From Tretioscincus oriximinensis (Eukaryota; Chordata; Lepidosauria; Squamata; Gymnophthalmidae), in the NCBI GenBank assembly GCA_022410635.1, contig JAJVDF010000238.1:1064773-1128772 (forward strand): DNA of 64,000 nucleotides. Reading direction: 5' to 3'. The position numbers and the translations under genes were made by a program. This document shows positions 46,800 through 59,034 of this stretch, piece by piece; positions within the stretch are counted from its first letter, which is position 1; each line of letters opens with the position of its first letter. The notes beneath the pieces were generated by a model, which searched no databases, was not told where the DNA came from, and worked only from the letters and a program-made list of their open reading frames with translations.

Positions 46800-46895
46800 T
46801 TTATTTTTATTTATTTACATTTCTACGCTTTCCTCAGGGTGGTTAACAATAAAAACCCAGTTAACATTTTAAAATAGCCACATCTAAAAGTAGGG
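46800..46895 (-). repeat. Retroposon 3' tail module
   Basis: TTTATTTTTATTTATTTACATTTCTACGC...CTCAGGGTGGTTAACAATAAAAACC, as at 12393-12475. Confidence 0.6.
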
Positions 46896-47146
46896 AAAGG
46901 AGAGCTGTTTTTTTCAGCCAAACTAGAGCTAGACATGGTCACTATTTGTGTATGTGCAGTTTGAGTTAAACTGAGTGGAGTTTGATTTGAACCAGTTTTT
47001 TCTGCTCGCAGATCTTTGGTTTAATTGGTTCATCAGAACACCTTTAGTTTGCATCTTGATTCAATCTCTGTTCTTTCAGACACAGGTTAATTTAATGGAT
47101 GTGCAAACTTCTTTTGCTCCAAACCCTGAACCAATTGAACTAGTTG

Positions 47147-47293
47147 CAGGGACGTAGCTACCATATGGCAATCAGGGGAGTATCCCAGGGCCCACAGNGT
47201 AAGGGGTGCAATAAGAATTTTAAATTTTCAGCCTCCCAGAGCCCCTCTTTGTTTATCTGCCCCAGGGGCCCCAAGAGTCTAGCTACACCTATG
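47147..47293. mobile_element. hAT-like MITE with 8-bp target-site duplication
   Basis: Starts CAGGGACGTAGCTA and ends TAGCTACACCTATG. Flanks are ACTAGTTG (47139-47146) and GCTAGTTG (47294-47301), 7 of 8 identical. Ends and duplication length fit hAT. It is unrelated in its interior to the element at 865-1043. Confidence 0.8.
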
Positions 47294-47301
47294 GCTAGTT
47301 G

Positions 47302-49989
47302 GGACATCTCTGATTGGAACAAGATGACTGAAGTTCACAGGGTAGGAACATTTTTCACACTGAGGCCAAGTGGAAATCTTAGTCCCTCTCAAAAGTACTC
47401 CATTGAAGATACTCCATTGACTGGAGAACCGCTACCCTAGAGCTGCAAGAAGGGCTGCTGTAACATGCATTGGCTACCAGATCTCAGTTCTTTTGTTCAA
47501 TCTCTTGAACGTGTATTGTGAATTCTTCAGAGACTATAATGCCTGCAGATTTGTAAAAAGCTTTAATTTCTAGAGCTTTAATTTCTTGCACCTCTCCAGA
47601 TGCTTTAAAATTCAACATTGCAGCCGAATGTGAGTGAGTGCATGGGATGGAATGCTGGAAGTCGTTTCTCCAAATGATCTGAACTAAAAGTTTCACACTC
47701 CTGTTTGACAGAAAAATGATTTTTTTTTAATCCTAAAGTCTTTGAATGATAGATTTTTGCAGCAAACTTCTTCGACTGCTTCTGTGAAAAAGAGGCACTT
47801 TGGGAACAATGCTGAATGTGAACAAGTTCTTTTGGATAATAATGGAATCTGATATAAGCCTGGTTTCAAGGAACATTCTTTGGTTCAAGGAACATTCATT
47901 TATTCTTTGGTTCCTTTGGTGTGGGTTTTATCTTCCACATTCTCACCACACCCTCCTACTAATACCCAGGAAGAGGTAGGCTAATTTGTGCTTTGCTGAA
48001 TTTGAGTGCAAGTTGCTTGCTCGCTCAAATCTATTATTTCCTTTCCTGCTGCATGAGAAATGAATCAGCAGGTTTATAAAGCACAAAGCAGGGCTAAAAG
48101 GTGACTTTTAAAAACACCATTGAAATGAAAATGAGAGGCGAGCCTGGCATTCTGTCAGCAAAAGTTAGACAGAGCATTTCAACAGAAGCATTCGTTAAGC
48201 AGAATGCTTGCAGTTTGCTAATAGCATGTATCATCTGGATAGCACATTTCCCCTCACCCTTTTTTCATTTTACTAGCTCTTATAGGAATCATAAAATCAA
48301 TAGATATTGCACAGGTGGGAGCAGAATCAAAATGCTGCAGTGTATTCTGTCCCCCTAAAAAGTGTTTTCTGAGATGGAATACTATAAGCTTAAAGAGATA
48401 AAAGCAATAAAATTCCTTCTTTTTGCCCTATCTTTAGGGTTTTTTTCTGCCGTTATCATTCTGTGGATTCTGATGGTCACAAAGAATGCTCATTATTCAT
48501 TGAGTTTGCAGCTGGCACTTGAAAGTGTCCTCTGTATTGCCTTCTTGGTATTCACACAAGCGCACTAATTTCTTTCATTTCTGAGTTGCTCAATTCTGGC
48601 TTCTGTTGTCTCTTAGTCTCCTGTTTTTGCTTTAGAGGGGTTGATAGTAGGTGAAGAACTGGCCCTCTCCCCTGGTGCATTTCTGTCTTAAATTGTGTGT
48701 TATATAACCATAACTGGCTATAAGAAGAGCCCAGGTTTCATTAGTATGCTTCCCTTCCATGGAGCTCCGGAATGAACCATTTGGGATAAAATAATGCATT
48801 CATAAAAAAAACCCACAGACTGCATAAAAGTTTTCTTCTGAACAACCAACAAGGCAAACGTAATGTCTTTCTGCAAAAGGAAATGAAATCAGGATAGTCA
48901 GTTGCTTTCCACACATGTGTCCTTGTTCAGTCCCAACATTTTGGGGGGCAAGAAGGCAATTGCAAACTATTTCCACATTATGAAGAAAAATGCATAAAGT
49001 CAACCAAGTATCATGTTCCGAATACGTTAACCAATTGACAGCCGTTAAAAGAACTAAAGCCAGCTGGTTTTAAGTAGCTGCTTTGCTGCTGCAATGTTAA
49101 AGATACACTGGCTTTTGATGCGATATGATTCCACCCAGACTTTGCCAACACAATCCTTGAGATCAACCATGTGCTTATGGCTGACCCAATTAGGCTAGAA
49201 GGGAGGAGGGGAAATGAAGAGGCTGGAGGCAGGCAATCAGGTGGAAAAAAAGAGAGGCACTTTAGTCTGGCTGGGGGGTTAAGTATGGCCAGCAAAGGGG
49301 TGTGTGGAAGAAATGACATCAGGGCAACAGCTGGGAAAGTGACTGGAGGAAGCTGGGGTCAGAATCTCCCAAGCTTCTCTGGTCTTGATAAGATCCTATG
49401 TCCAACTGGAAATGAAGCTGCTGTTCTTGTAGCCTTGTGCTTCGGAAAATGCCATATGCTGTCCTCCATTTCTGTGGTACGCCCTCAGGGCTCCATAAGC
49501 AGCAAGAAGCCAAAGATTAGCCAGGTTACCATGGAAACAATGTGACTAAACAGAAATGGAGCTAGTAATATGAAAGCTTTTAAAATACTAGGTTGATTTT
49601 TGAACTGAGGCTTGAGAACTTTTTACAGTAGTTTAGCAAAAAGAGGCTTTTGCCTAAATCAGAGAAAACATTCAGGGAACGGAAGCCAAAGAAAGAAGGC
49701 TGTGCAGCATAGTGGTTACTACAACCAAGTTTGATTTGAGGGCAGGGAAACTGCAAGGTTAGAATGAGTCAATGCCATCATGCATACAAAAACAAAAAGC
49801 ACGCACAACAAGTCCAGCAGTCAGCCAAATATTCCAGAAATGTCAGGGTAATTCAACTATAGTCATGTTCAAGAGTTATTTTACCTCTTTAACAAAAGTA
49901 CCAGAAGTAACTTCAATTCTAATTTTTTCTGATAATTTTTTTAGGCTTGAAAGGGAGACTCTTTGTATATGGGATATATCCATTTGTTC
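47302..49989. other. Intergenic, no supported gene
   Basis: Contains a short direct repeat of GGTTCAAGGAACATTC (about 47865-47900) and nothing else recognisable. Confidence 0.4.
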
Positions 49990-50150
49990 TGGGATATTTC
50001 CTGGAATAGGGATTGGCTATCTAAGTGGTAATGCACGAGTCCTGATCCTGCCATCTACACTAGCACATGGAAGGCAAGCTCCTACTCCAAGACACATCCT
50101 GGTCTAAATTTCAATGTGGGAATGCCCATCTTCTGCACACATGGGATAGT
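49990..50150. repeat. Dispersed ~100-bp repeat, family C, degraded
   Basis: Contains GATCCTGCCATCTACACTAGCACATGGAAGGCAAGCTC, then CAAGACACATCCTGG, in the block order of family C. Confidence 0.45.
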
Positions 50151-50179
50151 CATGTGCACATTTATATATCTTATGTGAT

Positions 50180-50400
50180 AAGAACATAAGAGGAACTCAG
50201 AGCCAATTTAGTCCAGTAGCCTGTCTCATGCAGTGGCACATCAATTGCTTCTAGCCATTCAAAAGGAAAAGGAAAACTTCCCATCCGTTTTGAATTCTCC
50301 ATAATTGGATTTTAGAGGCATCCTGCCTGTCTCTCCAACCTGCAGGCTGTATCTAAGCATGCATTTTTATCTCCATTGAGGCAGCTGGGCTCCACGAATA
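50180..50400 (-). mobile_element. CR1 LINE 3' end, degraded
   Basis: GATAAGAACATAAGAGGAACTC...GTCCAGTAGCCTGTCTCATGCAGTGGCACATCAATTGC is the reverse complement of the CR1 3' end, diverged. Confidence 0.7.
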
Positions 50401-50491
50401 TGTTCAGGAGTGTAAAAGTGGAAATAAAGATAGTTCCTCTGCTTTGGGACACACTTGCTTTTAATGTTAATTCTACAACATGTTTCTATTG

Positions 50492-50560
50492 TTAGCCACC
50501 GTGAGACCTTTGGGTATAAGGTGGAATAAAAAGTGCAAAAACTGCAAGTGCAAAAATATA
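50492..50560 (+). repeat. Retroposon 3' tail module
   Basis: GTTAGCCACCGTGAGACCTTTGGGTATAAGGTGGAATAAAAAGTGC; decayed plus-strand tail. Confidence 0.6.
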
Positions 50561-50924
50561 GTGGAAGCATGAAGCACTTAACATGCCCTTGTTAAGCTTC
50601 TTATATTTTCTTGAATAAATAAGAGACTTAGTAAGGGCTCCTAGAATACAGGACTTTTCAAAAGAAAACACAGGTGTTGCAGAACTGTTTCTTGCAAGTG
50701 ATTGAAAAGCCTTAGGGTTGTACTGTCAGGTCTGTCTTCTACCGGTTCTTTATGAATCAATGTTTATAAATAGCAGCTAGTACTGATTTATTGAACAGCA
50801 GGTTCCTTTCCATCCCTGGCAAGGCCTGACAGGAGACAAATAAGCAATCTCTGAGCTGCGAGCATGTTGTCAGTCTCTCATCCCTTGAAATGAGAGGCTC
50901 GAACGATAAGGCACTTTCTGCAGG

Positions 50925-51040
50925 TGCTGAATGGGACCTGCCATGGTCTGCCATAGCATGTGGCTGGCAGTCTGCTGCCCAAGATGTATGAATAAGGCTC
51001 AGCCACATCCTAACCTTATTGGAGCCCTTTCTGTACTGGG
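50925..51040. repeat. Dispersed ~100-bp repeat, family C
   Basis: GAATGGGACCTGCCATGGTCTGCCATAGCATGTGGCTGGCAGTCTGCTGCCCAAGATGTATGAATAAGGCTCAG; same block order as 28025-28150. Confidence 0.55.
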
Positions 51041-51367
51041 CCATTAAGACCTAGAATAGAAAGGATCTGGATATGTTATCAAAAGTGAAATATGTCTCTT
51101 GGATATATTGTATTATATTGTGATCATATGGTNAACTTATAAAATGCATCTTAAAAGATACATGTAACTAGATCATTTCTCCATGAAAATGTGAGAATAT
51201 CATCTTTCCAGTGATACGATGTTTTCCGTTTATGTAAGACAGATGATTGAATTAAATACATGACGATATCTACTGCAAGATTTATAAGCCCTGCACACTA
51301 TGTTAAGTGAGGAAATACTTATTGTATAACAACCTAGCAGGATATTATGTAAAACAACCTTGTTGTT

Positions 51368-51451
51368 CCCATGCCTTACTTCCTCATTCCTAGCCATTAT
51401 TGAAGAGTTCAGATTTCAGTAATGGCTAGGAATGGAAAGATAAGGCATGAC
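51368..51451. repeat. Long inverted repeat (hairpin), possible MITE
   Basis: CATGCCTTACTTCCTCATTCCTAGCCATTA is mirrored by TAATGGCTAGGAATGGAAAGATAAGGCATG with a ~20-base loop. Confidence 0.7.
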
Positions 51452-51552
51452 ACTTTAGACAAAGAGGTAATTTTAACAATTCTGGTTGCAGTATCTGATC
51501 TGATATGAGCAAGAAATGTAAAGGAAATGGGAACTTTATGCTCTCAGGAGGC

Positions 51553-51720
51553 TGAGATGTTAACTGGTGTTATAATATGTGTAATGTGTCAGAAAATGAT
51601 TGTATTCAGTCCCTTGTCAATGCACTAAAAAATCTAGTCCACCAAAAAAGGGACTAATTAGACAATGTGTCAATGTGTTCCTGACACTCTACAGATATTA
51701 TAACACCAGTTAACATTTCA
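51553..51720. mobile_element. MITE with ~38-bp terminal inverted repeats
   Basis: Left end TGAGATGTTAACTGGTGTTATAATAT...TGTGTCAG; right end CTGACACTCTACAGATATTATAACACCAGTTAACATTTCA. The centre contains a second small hairpin (TAGTCC.../...GGGACTA). No clear duplication at the borders. Confidence 0.75.
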
Positions 51721-54700
51721 GTCTATTGAGGTCTCTTGGATGATTTTGCTCTCTACTTTTCTGAATGTACCGGATTGCAATACTTTTACCAATTTGCACT
51801 TCTTTCTCGTATGCACTTCCTTAACTTAGAAATCTTCAAACAGAGACTGGGATGGTTTAGTGAATCCTGCATCCAATGGCCCTGGAGATCGCTTCCAATG
51901 CTATGGTTCTATGAAGATTTACTACTGTACTTGACCTATACTTGTCCTGACTAATCATCTATTTACATTTTGGTTATTATTTCTACCACCCACATTGCAG
52001 GCATGAATGGCTCAGTCACTAAGGAAATGATCTCTCAACTGGGAAATTGGGTTCCAAGCCCTGTGTCGGATGTGGGCCTCTTCTCCTAGCCTGTAGTTCT
52101 AGCCAACCCAGCTATTCGAAAGCAAGAATTGCAATGAAATTGCAACTGACTGCAAGTAGATAAATGGGAACCACCACAGCCTAATAGTGGTGGTCTTCTT
52201 CTTTTTCTCCTTCTCCTTCTTCTTCTTTAGTATATAGTCTGTCCCTAGGCAGTTCATGCTTCTTAACTCAGTCTTGCTAGTCTCCAAGGTGCAAGAGACC
52301 CCTGTCGATGAATATTCTGGGCCGAGATTAAACAGCTACTTTTTTGAATGAAAGAACTTCTCTGGACAACCAAAATATCACAAAAAAGTTTCATGCATCC
52401 CTTTTTGAAAATAAAGTCCAGGGAGAATAATGAGCCTATCGCTTCCCATCAATCTAAATTTGTTCGATGCAGGAAGAACAATCAGTTCTTGAATAAAGGC
52501 AACAGTTACTTCTCTGTGTCATGCATCAAGAATGCAAGAGGCTAGGAACCACTAGGCTAGGAATCCACAGACCAGGATATAAAAGGTGCCAAGTAAGAGG
52601 AAAAATATGGCATTGCCTTCTGATTGCTGCATTTCCCGATTTGAGTTTCACAGCTTTCCCACTATTCTCACAAAAGTATTCCATGCACTGCCACTATGAG
52701 GCACATATTGAGGTATGCTACAATATGTTTTAATCTTGAGGGGTTTTTTTCTTTGCATTCCAAATCTCTGTGATAAGAATGTCCAATTGTGGGCCTCTAG
52801 ATGTTTCTGAACTATAATTTCCAACATTCCCCTCCCAGCACTGTGTCTACTCTACTAAACCAACTCTACTGAGTTGTAATTCAGGAAGATCTGATGGGCC
52901 GCTGTTGGTTTCTAGTTACCTTGCTATCCCAGGAGCAACTTCTCAAATGAAGCTCTTAGGAATGTTTCTCATCAACCTGTGTGAAGTTTCAACTCAACAA
53001 TCTTGGCAGATGTTTGGAAAACTAAGCAGTATCAGGCTTGTTTAATGACAAGAGGAGAGGCCACAAGAACAGCTCAGGTGTGAAGACGTTACTGGGAAGT
53101 TGGGAGAGAAATCCTCAAAAAAGACAAAAGAAACAAGCTCAACTGGGTAACTTTGAGAACTAAGGTTGCTGAACTAAGAGGACTAGGACTGCCAAAATTC
53201 AAGATTCCAAATCCAAGACAAAGTTTGCAATCACATCCCAGTCATACTCCTGCCCCAGCCGTGCCCTTACCCCCACCACACTCCAACCTGCCTCAATTAT
53301 GAATTTTGCCTTTTCAGTCAAGATGATATCTATGATTGTAGATAGTCTGTGAACAACATGGTGTGCCCAGAAAGAATTGATGTATTGTACCCTATTGCAC
53401 ATTAAGAGTGCTCCCAAGAGTTCATTCCTCTGCTTCAGAGCATTCCCATCCTATAAACACTTGTAAGAGCATTATAAATAAGAGACAAATAAGAATAACT
53501 CCCTTCACCAACAGTAGCTAGTCTTAGCTTCTGTCGGATCTCCTCATTTCGCACAGAAAACGGCCAACTTCCTGTGCTCTGCAAAAAGCCACAGGTGGAG
53601 ACATCAAATTAGGGAGCAAAAGTTTTCTGAATGTAATCCCAGCAGGGGTACAAACAATATGCCATTGCTCTGGCAACAGATAGCACAGTTGCAATCTTCA
53701 TTTAAAGGACAAGTTCATCTCTTGTGTACAACCTGCTGTAGATGTCCCTATGTAGTTACTCTTCAGCTGGACTCGAGAGAATCGTTTACATTCTGTCTGA
53801 CTTCTCCCTATAATAATATGCATTTTACTTTCCAGAAGAAGCCCCCCAATGAGTAACAGTGAAGAGCATAATTCCAAGGTTGCACTTGCTTAATTTTCTT
53901 CTAGAAGCCAGTCTTCATTACAATGGAAAACATTACCATAGTGATTCTATTTACAAACCATTTTCTTTTCACAGTGGTATATCTGTTCAATTGCTATTTT
54001 TATTAATGAAAAAGAAAATGAGAATATAAGGAGGCTCAGGAAAGGATACATCTAGCTCTCCTGCAACATTCCCTGCATATAGAGAAAGTCAGTTTTAGAC
54101 CCTGAGATGGCATAATTAAAAATATCTAGGCAGATGGTACAGGAGAGACTCCTTGGAGGGCTTCCATCATTGCTCTAGGAGATATTGGGCACTGAGGGAT
54201 TGACTGTCCTTGTTTGTTGCTTTGCTGTACTTATTTTTTGGCTCCATTTTATCCTATTTTGTTTCTTTTTGTCATAATTTCAAGGTTTTATGGTTTCAAT
54301 TTGTAGACTGCCCTGAAATCACTGAGAAGGGCAGTATTGATGTTTTTAAAAATAAAACTGAGTTAATACCATGCAGAGAAATAGTGTAAATTTCATTGTA
54401 CTGGTAGAATTCAGCTGTTGGTAAGACTTGCTGATGTTCTTTAAAGGATCATGCAGTCAGGCAANGTTCTGAGAAAGTGATTTGTTGACCCTCAAGAGCA
54501 AACAACTGAATTAAAACCGGAGTGGCAGGCTGGCTGAGACATTGCTCTTTTATAGTGAATCCCTCAAGCCCTTTGGCCAATCAACATCTGGCCTTGACCC
54601 CTTAAAGAATATTCCCTAATTACCAATCAATGGACCTTCAGTTCCCAAATATTATAAGTATTCAAATATTAACCCTCCAAACTAGTAAATATCCGTTACC

Positions 54701-56264
54701 TATTCATTGGACCTTGGTGAAGCATTTAACTCCTGAATGAGATACTATCTGTGACATTGCANTAGGGCCCTCCCCACATTGTTTTATTCAAGATTTTATT
54801 CTAAATCCAGAATAACCCATTTGTGATTGCCTCCCCTTTCACCTTCAATATTCTACACTGTTTCCTGTTTTCCCATTGCATTTCCTCGTATTCTCATTAC
54901 ATGGCACGTCCCATAAATAATTGCTGCTGTTGTCTTACTACAGTTCCCAATAAACTTTTACATCTAGCCTTGAAGTCTCAAGATATTTGGCATTTTCCCA
55001 CAATGGAAGGCCCCATAATGGCTTTTTAGCAGATTTAGCAGGGAAAGGAGCTATCAAGGGGGAAAGGGGGTCACAGTCCTTTTCAGTAAATGGATCACTG
55101 AACGTGCATGAAATCTTGGGGGTTATTCAGCCTGATGCAAGTGATAAAAATTCTTCATGGGGTACATTTTTAAGTCATTGCTGGGCTGAAATGACATAAA
55201 GCTTTTTAAACAGCAGACATTTTGTTGCAGTGCTGAATCCAAAGACTACAGGATGGGACAGTAAATGAGCACAGGAAGAGGGCATTTCGTGTATTACACT
55301 TATTACAGAGGAGAAAATAACATTTCTTAATAAAAAATGTGATTTTCTTTAAAAAGTTAAAAATTCCATTCAGGGAATTATTTTGGGAAATGGCTTGGGC
55401 ACATTCTCTCCCACCAAATTCATCATTATTCTAATGTTATTCGAAGGTAAAGCAATCTCTTCTTTGNAAAGTCAGTACTTTTGTCTGATTCAGGATTCTT
55501 GTATTTTTTTTAGTTTGAGCCATTTTAAAATATGCAATGTATGAAGTATTTTTTACTCCTATGAAACTGGGGTTCCCATATGCCACAGTATTTGTGCACA
55601 ATCCATGATTTTGTATTGTCATCCAAACTGCCTTTGGGAGAAGTAGGGGGCAGGGTTTGGGACTGGGCTCTTGCACCGTGTGCACCCTTCGTAAGACAAA
55701 GCAGGAATCTGTGATTTTGTCACTGAATAAACAGTTCCAACTCAGATTTCTCTATATTAGGTATTCTTTGCGACACACTGCTCATCTGAGCCTTCTTGCT
55801 ATTCCTTTTGAGCAGGACACAGTGGATTCTGTTGTACAATGCATAATGTAGACTGTTCCTACGCTCAAGGGAGAGAAAGAAATATGTCAAGCAACATAAG
55901 CAGTAAACATGTGAGCTGGAGAGGAAATGACCTACGTAGAACTGATTATTGATTACACCAGCATCAGCTTTGCCCTCTTGTTATTGTTTTTGGACTAGCT
56001 AATTCAGTTGCTAGAAAAATGTACTTTGCTATAGTTTGAAGATACATTTAAGCTACTTTGGGTATATGTTTGGGATACCCACAAGCACCTGCAAGGGACC
56101 CTGAGATCTTTCCTAAGGAAGGAGAAATCACTAGAAACACCTGGAAGGCTAGGAAGCTGCTAAAAAGTNTGTGTCAGAACAACACTTTGGAAACAACCTA
56201 GAATTTCTTAAGACCTTATTCTTAAACAAGGTTAAACAAGAAGGGCAGTTGATACTGTTCATTG
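51721..56264. other. Intergenic, no supported gene
   Basis: Low-complexity CTT/CTC tract at about 52195-52230. A degraded tail-like piece near 54305-54350. Otherwise no recognised feature. Confidence 0.4.
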
Positions 56265-56420
56265 TTTGGAAGTCAGTGTTGTTTAGTGGTTAGATAATTG
56301 GACCCGGACAACTGGATTTAAAATCCTTATTTAACCATTAAGCTCACATTAAGCGATTTGGACTGGTAATCTTTTCTCAGCCCAAATGACCCCACAATAG
56401 TAGGAATAAGGAAAACAATG
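56265..56420 (+). mobile_element. tRNA-derived SINE (MIR/CORE-like), plus strand
   Basis: GTGTTGTTTAGTGGTTAGATAATTGGACC resembles an A-box region and GGATTTAAAATCC a B box, followed by a degraded core ending CCCAAATGACCCCACAATAG. This looks like a SINE head, not a tRNA gene. Confidence 0.55.
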
Positions 56421-56866
56421 TGACTTTGAGCTTTTTGGAGAATATACTCCAGAGGATTGTGTCACTTCTTCTCACTTGTTCTTTTCATTTTTTACTGAAA
56501 GCTGCCTTTGCACCAATGTCATTGCAATGCAGCAATTTTGTGAAAAAAGGATTGGGCTTCTCAGGGTGTGATTAAGAAGGGTGCCTTTCAATTCACTTCT
56601 CCCTTTTAAAGTTTGTTCAAAACAAAAACAACAAGAGCTATTGAGGAACTCCTTATTCTTCTAACAGCACCTGCTGTTTCAAAGGGAGCAGAACTGCATC
56701 AAGACTATTTCACATCCAATAATATTTGGGGCAATGGTGTTCATCATCTAAGAACTTTGGGCATAAGAGTGAATCTGTCTTTAATAATATTAAGTGCCAT
56801 TTCAAGATTATTGAAGAAACATTTTTAACTTGTTGCTTTCATCCACTAATTCAACATAATCTGAGT

Positions 56867-57060
56867 TCAGCAAAGGAGCTAGCAGCACTTTGAGACCAAC
56901 TTGAGAAAAGTGGGTGGCATAAGCTTTCATAGACACATCTACTTCTTCAGATGCTTATACGAAAGCTTATGCCACCCACTTTTCTCAAGTTAGTCTCAAA
57001 GTGCTGCTAGCTCCTTTGCTGGACTTTCTACTAGACTAACATGGCTATTTCTCTAAAATA
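56867..57060 (+). mobile_element. Palindromic retroelement, family P, copy 3 with 12-bp duplication
   Basis: Arms TCAGCAAAGGAGCTAGCAGC... and ...GCTGCTAGCTCCTTTGCTGGA, then CTAGACTAACATGGCTATTTCTCTAAA. The 12 bases ATAATCTGAGTT occur at both borders (from about 56857 and from 57058). The left arm keeps the hammerhead-like core on the minus strand (56925-56950: CTGAAGA, A, GTAGAT, GT, GTCTAT, GAAA). Compared with copy 2, the stem ends change to G-U/U-G pairs, so pairing is kept. The right arm lost its CTGAAGA. Confidence 0.85.
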
Positions 57061-57589
57061 ATCTGAGTTGTCTGTGATGTGAGTTTTCTAAGAAATTGCA
57101 AGATGTGCTGTAATAATATTTCATNCAGTCATCAAGGTCAGAAGAATCCAGGCAGAGACTATACTGAATTGTTTATTGATGGCAAAACACAAAAGGTCAA
57201 GAAATGGCCAAGGCATATTACACTTCTATTCCTCTCTGATTTACCCAGTTTCCATGAGTTCAGTTATTTACCATTACCCCATTACCACCCCAGCCACTTT
57301 ATCAGCACACCAAGTTAACTGCCACAAAGAGGAAAAAGCCAATATGCATGGCTGAGACAGACGTAAATATGCAGACACTTCAGATAGGCTTGCCAAAGTA
57401 GCTGTAACTTTAACAGGTGTGCAAATGAGGAAATGTCAGTAGATGCTGCAAGGATTATAAATTGCACCTTCTAAAATTTCCTGCACTAAATCTGCAGTTT
57501 TCCTGTCTTGTTTCTTTATAGCAACTCTAATTCCAGAATTTCTACAAGGTCGTAGTTCCTTGGCCTTCCAATTGGTGGTCACAATTGAG

Positions 57590-57700
57590 CCTACTTTACC
57601 CAGTTAGGAGCCATGGTAAAACAGAGATTTGAATTTAAGGACATCTGGTTTCTAGCCTAGTCCTTTCAACCACTGCATCACGCACCCCCTGCCTTTCCTA
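57590..57700 (-). repeat. Possible MIR-like SINE head
   Basis: CAGTTAGGAGCCATGGTAAAACAGAGATTTGAATTTAAGGAC, then CTAGTCCTTTCAACCACTGCATCACGC, resembles the minus-strand view of a tRNA-derived SINE. Weak. Confidence 0.4.
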
Positions 57701-58254
57701 TTCTGCAGGGGGCTACAGAATCACCCACCTCTGCATTTCCCATTCACCAAGTCACAGCCANTCCCCNAGACCACACTCCCTTCCCCACCTAGGNCACATG
57801 ATTTTTAAAAATCACAAGTTCCTACTCAGTCCCTGCCCTGNCACCTCTCCCTCCCCTTTCTCCTGGCACTTACNGATGAGTGAGATAGTGGAGGTAGCAT
57901 TGACATCAGGCATGGGGTTAATGAGNCCAGCATCCCATCTAGCTTTGGGAGCAGCAAGAGCAGGGTGGACATAGGTGCCACCTGGTCTGTTGTGATGGTA
58001 GCAGGCATGGTACTGGTGCCACATACAGTTGTGTGTTGATACATAATTTTACACAATGGGTTCCTCATTGTTCTATTTCCCACATAACACTGAGGTCTAA
58101 CAAGTGCTTCTATTTTCAGTCAAATTGTTTACACCTGAAGCAATGGCAGTGCTTGGAGAAGATAATCTAAAGTGGTTGTTTTTAATACTGTGAGATTAAT
58201 ATAGAAAGTAATTGCTTCTGAGTTTATCCTAGCAATCATATAGGCAGGTGGGAG

Positions 58255-58562
58255 AAAGAACAAAGGTGCAACGTTTCTCGAACGCCTTGAATGTCGACCA
58301 AATCGGTGTTCGACCAGGCGATTCCAGAAACTTTTGTCCTGGAATCCGAACACCTATTTGGAACTCGAACTTCCTTCGGCGTTCTTTCGGCCCGGCGCGC
58401 CTTGCTTACGTCATCAGTATGCGTTTTTTCAGCCAGGCGCGCCTTGCTTGCGTCATCAGTGTGCGTTTTTTCGGCCCGGCGCGCCTTGCTTCGGTTCTCG
58501 AACAATTTGGTTCTCGACCGTCCTGCCGGAACGAATTCTGTTCGAGAACCGAGGTACCACTG
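58255..58562. mobile_element. Tigger-like (TcMar) non-autonomous element, CpG-rich
   Basis: The right end GTTCGAGAACCGAGGTACCACTG is followed by TA. The left end (GGTGCAACGTTTCTCGAACGCC) is its diverged complement. CAGTGGTACCTCGG-type ends with a TA target are known for Tigger-like mariner relatives. Inside is a 42-bp tandem array (58389-58497). The frames on both strands through here are shadow frames of the repeat. Confidence 0.6.
58389..58497. repeat. 42-bp CpG-rich tandem repeat (2.6 copies)
   Basis: Units start at 58389, 58431 and 58473, each GGCCCGGCGCGCCTTGCTT-like, followed in the first two by ACGTCATCAGTATGCG or CGTCATCAGTGTGCG and TTTTTTC. The first unit has TACGTCA (58407-58413), a CRE-like sequence. 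Confidence 0.85.
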
Positions 58563-58654
58563 TATCTGGGTCAGGTATCCATATATTGTTTTTAATGCTA
58601 TAATAGTATGATTGTGGGCAATTTGCCCCACATAATTGCAAGGATCAATCAGTG

Positions 58655-58790
58655 GATTATAAAAATATAAGAGAAATCTTTGAGGAGCAGTTCTTCTAGT
58701 CCAACATCCTGTCTTACACAGTGACGCACCAGTTGTTTCTAGGCATCTTAAGCAAAAGATGTACTTGTTCTTGATTCCCTGCAAATGTCT
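58655..58790 (-). mobile_element. CR1 LINE 3' end, strongly degraded
   Basis: GAGGAGCAGTTCTTCTAGTCCAACATCCTGTCTTACACAGTGACGCACCAGTTGTTTC matches the order of blocks in the CR1 3' ends at 25150 and 42295. Confidence 0.6.
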
Positions 58791-58827
58791 TTAGCAACAA
58801 CCTGCATTTGTCTCCAATCTAGAAGTA

Positions 58828-59034
58828 GGCTGATCAGATGACCCCTTTTGGGGGGAGGTGTGAAAACCCGGTTTTGCGGTGCCTCTCAGTTTTTCCTNAG
58901 GGGGAAAAAAATAAAAAAGATTTTTTTCCCCNAAAAATATTTTTTTTGAAACAAAAACTTCCTCGGCAAAAACTGTGAGGCACTCCAAAACCGGGTTTCT
59001 ACCCCCCTCCCCAAAAGGGGTCATCTGGTCAGCC
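58828..59034. mobile_element. Palindromic MITE, family B, copy 3
   Basis: GGCTGATCAGATGACCCCTTTT ... AAAAGGGGTCATCTGGTCAGCC with TA at both edges, like 16767-16964. Confidence 0.85.

Noticed and set aside
56265..56340. Candidate tRNA gene with GTGGTTAG A box
   Set aside because: B box is mutated (GGATTTAAAATCC) and a SINE core follows, so it is a retroposon.
58236..58784. 182-codon minus-strand frame with repeated RRAEKTHTDD
   Set aside because: The repeats follow the 42-bp tandem array of a Tigger-like element; opposite-strand frames are equally open. Not a gene.
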